From the NCBI GenBank assembly GCA_021201815.1, contig JAJQEC010000105.1, positions 1 to 32,068 of the forward strand: DNA of 32,068 bases. Direction: 5' to 3'. The notes below the pieces were generated by a model. It saw nothing but the letters and a program-made list of their open reading frames with translations. It was not told the origin of the DNA and did not search any database. The stretch is from Candidatus Azobacteroides sp. GTDB lineage: Bacteria > Bacteroidota > Bacteroidia > Bacteroidales > WRGA01. Positions within the stretch are counted from its first letter, which is position 1, and the number at the start of each line of letters is the position of its first letter. Positions 26,035 to 32,068 of this stretch are shown here, piece after piece. Made by a program: the position numbers and the translations under genes.

Positions 26035-26064
26035 TTTGTAGTTTAAAACTTTTGTGTACTTTTG
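26035..26064 (+). promoter_or_regulatory. Promoter of the 54-residue gene
   Basis: TTTG (26035-26038), 18 bases, then TACTTTTG (26057-26064): both Bacteroidota boxes. The transcript start is expected near 26071. Confidence 0.7.
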
Positions 26065-26105
26065 TTGTTATAATTTTACTGTGTAAGTAAATATTAGTTT
26101 AAAAG

Positions 26106-26270
26106 ATGGCGCGACGCGAAGAACTAGAAAAAGAAATAGAAATTGCAGAAAACAGAATAAAAAATGCACCCGTTAATACTCCAAAAGAAATTATGGATGC
26201 ATGGATAAAAGAATATGACAGCATTTCATTTGAATTAAATAATTTATATGAAGATGACGACACAAATTAG
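26106..26270 (+). CDS. 54-residue charged helical protein, unknown function
   Basis: It reads MARREELEKEIEIAEN, then RIKNAPVNTPKEIMDAW, then IKEYDSISFELNNLYEDDDTN. It looks like two amphipathic helices joined by an APVNTP turn, possibly a coiled-coil hairpin, with an acidic tail. There is no signal peptide or membrane segment. It is framed by a two-box promoter (26035-26064) and a hairpin terminator (26322-26358), lies alone in more than 1 kb of non-coding DNA, and has a clear non-random composition. I therefore judge it a real gene. I do not recognise the family; an adaptor or regulator role is only a guess. Confidence 0.75.
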   Translation: MARREELEKEIEIAENRIKNAPVNTPKEIMDAWIKEYDSISFELNNLYEDDDTN

Positions 26271-26321
26271 ATTATTATTCTTCTCATATATAACCTCGTA
26301 TTAATTTTATGGATACATGGG

Positions 26322-26358
26322 CAAAGCGGGATTGTGAAATTCCGCTTTGTTATTTTTA
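26322..26358 (+). terminator. Terminator of the 54-residue gene
   Basis: CAAAGCGGGATT (26322-26333) pairs with AATTCCGCTTTG (26338-26349), with one G-T wobble and a GTGA loop, followed by TTATTTTT. Confidence 0.8.
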
Positions 26359-26360
26359 TA

Positions 26361-27223
26361 AAGTAGCCACTTGTTTTTATATCCTTTTCTTTTTATTTAT
26401 TAAAAATATCATAGATTAGGAATATTCTTCTTGAACTAAAAAGTTTTTTCTTATTTCTTATTGCAAAAACTGCTTTTCAATGAAGTAAATATTTAATGTA
26501 ACTATTGTATTTCTAAATGTTTTTAATTTAAAGGATGTTTTTATTTTAGTCAAATTATTTTTGCTTTATTTGCATAATAAACTTAAAAAATGATATAAGG
26601 CTATACAGAGTTAATTATGCCTATTTGTATATTATTTTACAAGTTTAAATATCATCGATAATTCTTTTTTATTGATTTTTAATCTCACGAATATATGCGT
26701 CCCATGTTTTACTTTTTACAATAGTTAAAAAGAGAAACTCATATATTAAAAAGATTTTCCATTTTCCGGTAGCTCTTTTATTAATATCATCTCATCCGTA
26801 ACCTTTTTATTTTCTTTACTCAAATAATTATATCTTTTCATTTGTTTATCTGAAATCTATTATGTTCAAACCTATTCATTGAAATCAGAAATGTCATTTT
26901 GCAATTCGAATAATTATTCAACAGTAAGTTATTAAAAAAGTTTCCCATTTTTCTTTAGCTATATTCCTGTTAAGATGTTTTCCGCTTTTTCCTAAAGAAC
27001 CGGAATAATCTTTCCGGCTACATTCATTCAGTTAGGCAAAAGATAATAAGATCCTTTATTCCTTTTTTGTTCTCCTTTTTATCTGGTTGCATACTTCTTC
27101 GTTTTTATCAAAATTAATATTTTCTTTTTATAATTAATTTTTTATTCATAAACAATGGATTGAATATATCTGTTATATATATACTTTAACTAATAGTATA
27201 TATTAATTTAAAATCAAAACAAC
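26361..27223. other. Long AT-rich non-coding region
   Basis: About 860 bases with no open frame that looks coding on either strand, no RNA gene I recognise and no insertion-sequence remnant. It ends in the leader of the Asp-rich protein gene, with an inverted repeat at 27177-27203. Confidence 0.55.
27177..27203 (+). promoter_or_regulatory. Inverted repeat in the leader of the Asp-rich gene
   Basis: ATATATACT (27177-27185) and AGTATATAT (27195-27203) flank TTAACTAAT, 21 bases before the ATG. It could be an operator or an RNA hairpin. No exact TAnnTTTG promoter is present, so control may be by another sigma factor. Confidence 0.4.
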
Positions 27224-28087
27224 ATGAGTTTTATTGATAAAGATAAAGAAAAAGACATGGACAAAACCCAAGGTGAAAAATGTGATCCATGTGAAAATCG
27301 TTTCAAAAAGAACCTTAATAATTTAGTAGGGGGAGTGGATAATTATTCGCAGCAGAGCCACGATGAAAAACAACAGGAGTTAGAAAGTGCTTTCGGAAGC
27401 AATAACATTTCTGCCAGTGATCATAGCGATTTGATGGGAGACCGTGATATTCAGCAGGAAGGTATTGTTAATTCTTCTCAGAATGCTCCTCAGGCAAGTA
27501 CTAACCAGGATACATGTGGACGAGATGTTTCCCGGACAGGTATAGATAGGGATAACGATCTTAATTCTGGCCGTTTAGGCTCTACACAGGCGCTTACTGA
27601 CCAGCAACTTGTAGAAGACAATATCAAAGATGATAGCAGCCTGAATACAGACGCTATTAACGACACGGACAGGATATCTGCACAGGCTGATATGCAGGAT
27701 GATTCCGACAGTGCATCCAAAGACTGGAGTGAAAGCGGCTGTGGCTGTGGAAGCATAGATGATAACCTGGATACCGATATGATAAATGATATCAGTGCAA
27801 TGGATAACAGTGATCTTATGGGTGACAGTGAAATTATTCTTATAAACGATGTCATTTTTACAGATGATCTGGCAAATGACGATCTCGTTTCTGAGGATGA
27901 TACTATCAATACGGATAGCGATGCTGATAAAAAAGATAATTCCACTCAACAACAGAACAACATCAGTGGCGTAGGTACACAATCAACCACTGCAACCAGT
28001 GGCGTAGGTGAAATGAGTAAAGACAGCGATACAGACAAACAAGACGATCAGAAAAAAGATGATAGAAGATCAAATATGTGTATGTAA
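27224..28087 (+). CDS. Asp-rich, apparently disordered protein of unknown function
   Basis: I do not recognise it. The 287 residues are almost wholly hydrophilic, with about 54 Asp and many Asn, Ser and Gln, and only one Trp. There is no signal peptide or membrane segment. A related unit occurs twice: SDHSDLMGDRDIQQEG (64-79) and MDNSDLMGDSEIILIND (near 193-209). SGVG occurs twice near 247-261. Six Cys lie in KCDPC, TCG, GCGCG and a final MCM, which hints at metal binding. A KxK-rich start and end flank the acidic centre. It has its own terminator and stands alone. Hydrophilin-like stress protection or metal (Ca2+) binding are possible but unsupported. Open frames on the opposite strand are shadows. 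Confidence 0.75.
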   Translation: MSFIDKDKEKDMDKTQGEKCDPCENRFKKNLNNLVGGVDNYSQQSHDEKQQELESAFGSNNISASDHSDLMGDRDIQQEGIVNSSQNAPQASTNQDTCGRDVSRTGIDRDNDLNSGRLGSTQALTDQQLVEDNIKDDSSLNTDAINDTDRISAQADMQDDSDSASKDWSESGCGCGSIDDNLDTDMINDISAMDNSDLMGDSEIILINDVIFTDDLANDDLVSEDDTINTDSDADKKDNSTQQQNNISGVGTQSTTATSGVGEMSKDSDTDKQDDQKKDDRRSNMCM

Positions 28088-28109
28088 ATAAATCATCAAG
28101 TTGCAAAGA

Positions 28110-28147
28110 AAACAGCCGCTTCCATTCCGGAGCGGCTGTTTTTATTA
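28110..28147 (+). terminator. Terminator of the Asp-rich gene
   Basis: AAACAGCCGCT (28110-28120) pairs with AGCGGCTGTTT (28131-28141) around a 10-base loop, followed by TTTTATTA. Confidence 0.88.
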
Positions 28148-28211
28148 TCACCTAGAGTCCTTACCTGATTTATCCGCAGATATGTTCTCATTTTTATACT
28201 GACATATTCTC

Positions 28212-30005
28212 TTACTCAAATTGTCCGGTATATAATTTATAATACTTTCCTTTTAATTTAAGTAATTCCTGATGGTTTCCCCGTTCAATAATTTCCCCGT
28301 TTTCCAATACCAGTATTTCATCTGCATTTTGCACGGTAGAAAGGCGGTGAGCAATAATAAAGCTCGTTCTTCCTTCCATTAATTTATCCATCCCCTTCTG
28401 TATAAGCATTTCCGTACGCGTATCCACATCACTCGTTGCTTCATCCAGTAATAAGATCGGAGGGTCGGCAATAGCGGCCCGGGCGATATTTAATAACTGC
28501 CGCTGTCCCTGGCTCAGGTTACTTCCATCATCTTCCAGTTGCGTTTCATATCCATCCGGAAGCCTTTTTATAAATGAGTGAGCTGTGGCCAGTTTTGCAG
28601 CAGCTATGACTTCTTCATCGGTGGCATCCAGCTTTCCATACCGGATGTTTTCCATGACAGTCCCGGAAAATAAATGCGTATCCTGCAGCACAACCGCCAT
28701 GGTGCTTCGGAGATCTTTCCTTGTAAGATCATTTTGAGGAATTCCATCTATCAATACTTCTCCGCTTTGAATATCATAAAAACGTGGTAGGATATTGAAG
28801 ATCGTTGTTTTGCCGGCACCCGTAGTACCTACCAGGGCTGTTTTTTTCCCGGGAGACGCATGCAGCGAAATATCTTTTAATACCATTTTTTCAGGACTAT
28901 AACCAAAATAAACCTGTTTGAATTCAATATCTCCTTTCGGCTTTTCAGGCAACGCTACCGGTGTGTTGGTATCCTGTGCTGTTTCCGGTTTTTCGTCAAT
29001 TACCTGAAAAATACGTTCGGCTCCTGCAATGGCAGCCTGAAGGTTGTTATACTGGTTTGCCAGTTCATTGATCGGACGGCCGAACTGACGGGAATATTGC
29101 AGGAAAGCAGCCAGTCCTCCTATATCCAGCCCCCGGTAAATAGCAAAGATAGCTCCCACAATCGTTACCAGTACGAAGTTCAGAGTATTCAGATTCTGCA
29201 TCAATGGCATCATTACACCTGAATACAGCTGGGCTTTTTCCGCTTTGTTCTGCAGGTCTTCGTTCAATACATCAAAATCGGATTCTACTTCCTTTTCATG
29301 AGAAAATATCTTTACTACTTTTTGTCCGGTTATAATTTCTTCGATAAATCCGTTTTCTGCTCCCAATGCCGTTTGTTGTCCTGTAAAGTATTTCCGGCTT
29401 TTACGGATTACCTTATTTGCAGCAAAAAACATAAAAGGCACGATCGTTAATGTAACAATCGTAAGGGCAGGGCTGATATAAAGCATAAGGACCAGAATTC
29501 CCACCAAAGAAAAAAGATTACTCAACAGATCGGATATCGTCGAAGTCAAAGCATCACTTACCCGGTCAATATCATTGGTATAACGGCTCATTAACTCTCC
29601 GTGCTGGTGTGTATCAAAGTAACTGAGGGGCAACATTTCCATTTTACTGAAAAGGTCAAACCGAAGAACAGCAACGGTTCGTTCTCCTACCTTGTTAAGT
29701 ATTCGCGCCTGTGTCCATAAGGAAACAATACCTCCCAGGTAAATGGCTCCAAGTATTCCCAGCATGTAAGGCAGTTCTTCGAAATTTCCCGGAATAATGT
29801 AATCATTAATAATCGGACGCAGCATATAAGATCCGCCAAGACTGCAGGCTGTACTTATAATGATCAGGAAAAAAACGAGGATAAGAAGTTTCCTTTCTTT
29901 TGCCAGATAACGGAATAACCGCAAAAGAATCTTTTTCGTTTCTTTTGGCTTTTCCGAAGAAAACTTTTTTCCCTGTTGATTGATTGTTTGTTTATGTTGT
30001 GCCAT
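28212..30005 (-). CDS. ABC exporter half-transporter, catalytic partner (TM288-like)
   Basis: Type IV (MsbA-type) exporter with six hydrophobic helices in residues 1-340 and an ATPase domain to 597. Walker A is GTTGAGKTT with K399; Walker B with catalytic Glu is ILLLDEATSDVD (D521, E522); the switch His is in IIAHRLS. The signature is LSQGQRQ rather than LSGGQ. That substitution is known from the full-activity partner of heterodimeric exporters such as TM287/TM288. The gene lies 75 bases behind another ABC half-transporter with a degenerate site, so the two very likely form one inner-membrane exporter of drugs, lipids or peptides. The substrate is unknown. The ATG at 30005 gives a basic N-terminus before the first helix. 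Confidence 0.93.
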   Translation of the reverse strand: MAQHKQTINQQGKKFSSEKPKETKKILLRLFRYLAKERKLLILVFFLIIISTACSLGGSYMLRPIINDYIIPGNFEELPYMLGILGAIYLGGIVSLWTQARILNKVGERTVAVLRFDLFSKMEMLPLSYFDTHQHGELMSRYTNDIDRVSDALTSTISDLLSNLFSLVGILVLMLYISPALTIVTLTIVPFMFFAANKVIRKSRKYFTGQQTALGAENGFIEEIITGQKVVKIFSHEKEVESDFDVLNEDLQNKAEKAQLYSGVMMPLMQNLNTLNFVLVTIVGAIFAIYRGLDIGGLAAFLQYSRQFGRPINELANQYNNLQAAIAGAERIFQVIDEKPETAQDTNTPVALPEKPKGDIEFKQVYFGYSPEKMVLKDISLHASPGKKTALVGTTGAGKTTIFNILPRFYDIQSGEVLIDGIPQNDLTRKDLRSTMAVVLQDTHLFSGTVMENIRYGKLDATDEEVIAAAKLATAHSFIKRLPDGYETQLEDDGSNLSQGQRQLLNIARAAIADPPILLLDEATSDVDTRTEMLIQKGMDKLMEGRTSFIIAHRLSTVQNADEILVLENGEIIERGNHQELLKLKGKYYKLYTGQFE

Positions 30006-30080
30006 AGCAAGCTTCTGAACTTATATTAGTAATCTTAATCGCTCTCCATACCAAATTCCTTTTCCGGCAATAATTTATTT

Positions 30081-31799
30081 TTATTGTTCCATAACCATCT
30101 GTTGTGAATGGTAAATCTCCCGGTAGATTTCGGATGTTTCCATCAGTTCTTCGGATGTCCCGATTGCCTCTATCCGCCCATCGTCCAGAATAATAATCCT
30201 GTCCGCATCCTGCATGGTACTGAATCGTTGGGTAACAATCAGGACAGTCGTATCGGTCAGATCCTTCAGGTTTTGCCGTATCTTTTGTTCCGTCGCCGTA
30301 TCTACCGCGCTTGTGCTATTATCCAAAATAAGTACTTTGGGTTTTTTCAGTAATGCACGGGCGATGCAGATACGTTGTTTCTGTCCACCGGAAAGATTAA
30401 CTCCCCCTTGTCCCAATAGGGTATCGTATTGATCCGGGAAAGACATAATAAAATTATGAGCTTCCGCAACACGGGCTGCTTCCACAATTTCTTCGAAAGA
30501 AGCATTTTCATCTCCCCATTTCAGATTGGAAAGAATGGTGCCGGAAAATAACTCATTCTTTTGAAGTACCATTCCGATATTTTCTCTTACTTCTTTCAAC
30601 GTGTATTCCTTAATGTTAATCCCGTCAATCAGGATTTCTCCTTCCGTGACATCATATAACCGTGGAATTAGCTGTAACATGGTGGTTTTGGCAGATCCGG
30701 TTGCCCCGACAACCGCTACGTTTTCATCTACCGGAATTTCAAAACTCAGGTTCTTAAGCACAAAGTTTTCACTCTCAGGCTTGTATTTGAAACTTACATT
30801 CCGGAATTCAATATGTCCTCTTTTTATTTTATAATGATGAGTTACTGCCGGTTTTGAGTCGGAAATAGAGGGTTCTTTGTGTAACACTTCCAGAATACGT
30901 TTGGAAGAAGCCGAAGCCCGGGCAAACATCATAATAGTCATGGATACCAGCATCAGTGCCATGAGTATCTGTGTGCTGTAATTTACGAGAGAAATAAGTT
31001 CACCGATTTGCAGTCCTTCTATACCACCGAACCATAAAATGGCAATGATCAGGCCATTCATTACCAATTGCATCACAGGCATTACTGTAATCATCACATT
31101 TAATGCACGGATAAAGGTATCCCTCAGGTCTTCACTGGAACGGTTAAACTTTTCTCTTTCAAAATCTTCCCGCACAAAAGATTTTACGACCCGTATATTG
31201 ATCAGGTTCTCCCGTACGACATTGTTGAGGTTATCTAATTTCTGTTGAACCAGAATAAAAAGAGGAAAGCCCTTTTTTAATAAAAGTCCGATGCTGATAG
31301 CCAGAACAGGGAGTGCAAGCCCTATCAGCAAGGCAATATGTACATCGATCCGGATGACAAACACAAAAGCCAGAATCATCATAAGGGGCGCTCTGTACAA
31401 TAGCATCATCGACCGTTGGAGAATTTGTTGCAGGATGGTGGTGTCATTCGTCATCCGCGTAATTAAAGAAGCGGTACTGAAAGAATCAATATCACCGAAA
31501 GAGAATTCCTGAATACGCTCAAACATCTTCTTCCGTAAGCCTGTAGAGAATCCGACGGCTGTCCGGGAAGCACAATACAGGTTGCTGATGCTGAACGTAA
31601 TGGCTATCAAAGAAAGAACGACCATTACACTTCCGATTTTTACTACCGTGTCCAGGTCCCTTTTCATCACTCCTTCGTCTACGATGAGCGCCATCAGGGT
31701 AGGTTGTGCCGTTTCACAAAATACGAATCCGATAACGAGGATCGGACTAAGAATAAGGTATTTATGATATTTTTTTAATATCTCCCAATATGTCTTCAT
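30081..31799 (-). CDS. ABC exporter half-transporter, degenerate-site partner (TM287-like)
   Basis: Six-helix membrane domain followed by an ATPase domain. Walker A reads GATGSAKTT, with Ala370 where Gly is usual (K371 kept). Walker B is followed by Asn494 instead of the catalytic Glu (VLILDNSTSAVD), and the switch His is replaced by Gln in VTQRFS. The signature LSGGQKQR is canonical. This is the pattern of the non-hydrolysing partner in heterodimeric ABC exporters: its own ATP site is degenerate, while its signature completes the active site of the other subunit. ATG 31799 (MKTYWEILKKY) was chosen; an upstream in-frame start at 31820 overlaps the -7 box at 31818-31825. It is the first gene of a two-gene unit. 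Confidence 0.92.
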   Translation of the reverse strand: MKTYWEILKKYHKYLILSPILVIGFVFCETAQPTLMALIVDEGVMKRDLDTVVKIGSVMVVLSLIAITFSISNLYCASRTAVGFSTGLRKKMFERIQEFSFGDIDSFSTASLITRMTNDTTILQQILQRSMMLLYRAPLMMILAFVFVIRIDVHIALLIGLALPVLAISIGLLLKKGFPLFILVQQKLDNLNNVVRENLINIRVVKSFVREDFEREKFNRSSEDLRDTFIRALNVMITVMPVMQLVMNGLIIAILWFGGIEGLQIGELISLVNYSTQILMALMLVSMTIMMFARASASSKRILEVLHKEPSISDSKPAVTHHYKIKRGHIEFRNVSFKYKPESENFVLKNLSFEIPVDENVAVVGATGSAKTTMLQLIPRLYDVTEGEILIDGINIKEYTLKEVRENIGMVLQKNELFSGTILSNLKWGDENASFEEIVEAARVAEAHNFIMSFPDQYDTLLGQGGVNLSGGQKQRICIARALLKKPKVLILDNSTSAVDTATEQKIRQNLKDLTDTTVLIVTQRFSTMQDADRIIILDDGRIEAIGTSEELMETSEIYREIYHSQQMVMEQ

Positions 31800-31817
31800 G
31801 CAATGGATTTTAACTGA

Positions 31818-31825
31818 CAAAAATA
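31818..31825 (-). promoter_or_regulatory. Bacteroidota -7 box (TATTTTTG) for the ABC exporter genes
   Basis: An exact TAnnTTTG on the minus strand, 18 bases before the chosen ATG. No clear -33 box. Confidence 0.45.
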
Positions 31826-31939
31826 CATTCTTCCATCCAAAGAAAACAGTTGAAAAGATAAAAAGTTTTTTAGATTTCCGGTTATTATAGGATGGGTAAA
31901 GGCTGGGCCTTTTTTATTAAATGGTGTATTATTCTGTCT

Positions 31940-32035
31940 ATAACCCTACCCCTTTTGGCTCCGCCAAAAGGTACTTCCCTTCGGAGAAGGGAAGAATGGG
32001 GGAGATGCCAGATAACTCTCCCCTCGAAGAAGATA
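31940..32035 (+). repeat. Paired-hairpin intergenic repeat, copy 3 plus a partial copy
   Basis: At 31941-31996 the sequence is AACCCTACCC, TTTTGGC..GCCAAAA (hairpin 1), GGTACT, then CTTCCCTTCGGAGAAGGGAAG-like hairpin 2. At 32014-32032 CTCTCCCCTCGAAGAAG matches the inverted second half of copy 2 (238-258). The layout is the same as at the left end of the window, some 31.7 kb away. Confidence 0.6.
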
Positions 32036-32068
32036 CTATGTAAATAATCAAATTTGTTTTGCTAAAAA

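Noticed and set aside
27490..27982. Minus-strand open frames of 135 and 151 codons across the Asp-rich gene
   Set aside because: They arise from the GAT-rich codons of the plus-strand gene; the sense protein has a terminator and plausible start, and these have neither.
1..32068. CRISPR array, prophage, integrative element or transposase
   Set aside because: No regularly spaced repeats, no integrase, capsid, relaxase or transposase motifs, and no tRNA with a duplicated end.

Overview
The window looks like a chromosomal segment of an AT-rich Bacteroidota, most likely Bacteroidales. The evidence is a C-terminal type IX secretion (T9SS) sorting domain, a CarboxypepD_reg/plug/beta-barrel outer-membrane protein, promoters of the Bacteroidota form TTTG-N18-22-TAnnTTTG, no Shine-Dalgarno sequences, and gene types usual for that order. 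I cannot name the genus from sequence alone. I saw no rRNA, tRNA, CRISPR array, integrase or transposase.

Layout. 1-288: intergenic DNA with short paired-hairpin repeats, and the same family returns at the right end (31940-32035). 289-2434 (minus): Nudix hydrolase and a two-module glycosyltransferase. 2684-4300: secreted beta-helix protein with a T9SS tag. 4664-7194: an outer-membrane beta-barrel protein split by a one-base shift at an A7 tract. 7275-7862: sugar O-acetyltransferase. 8422-9033 (minus): a hydrophilic protein whose lipoprotein signal is encoded upstream in frame but lacks a normal start codon. 9571-11490 (minus): dnaK. 11772-14972: ogt, dxr, a PEGA-like lipoprotein and a TerC-family membrane protein. 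15014-17552 (minus): a fucosyltransferase-like protein and a MATE exporter.

17890-21520 is the most intriguing block. One promoter and one strong terminator frame four tightly packed genes: an ECF-type S component, a small phosphoribosyltransferase, a Tat-exported DUF362 protein, and a membrane polyferredoxin that looks like NapH fused to NapG, with six predicted [4Fe-4S] clusters. Together they suggest an uncharacterised redox system that moves electrons across the inner membrane to a periplasmic DUF362 protein, linked to uptake or salvage of a small molecule.

21560-25684 holds single genes typical of stress or housekeeping functions: an AraC-type regulator, a two-domain VOC protein, a GNAT acetyltransferase, a SAM methyltransferase and a fructosamine-kinase-family protein. 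25685-27223 is a very AT-rich stretch containing one 54-residue gene with its own promoter and terminator. Next comes an Asp-rich, apparently disordered 287-residue protein of unknown role. The window ends with two minus-strand ABC genes (28212-31799) whose motifs match a heterodimeric ABC exporter with one degenerate ATP site.
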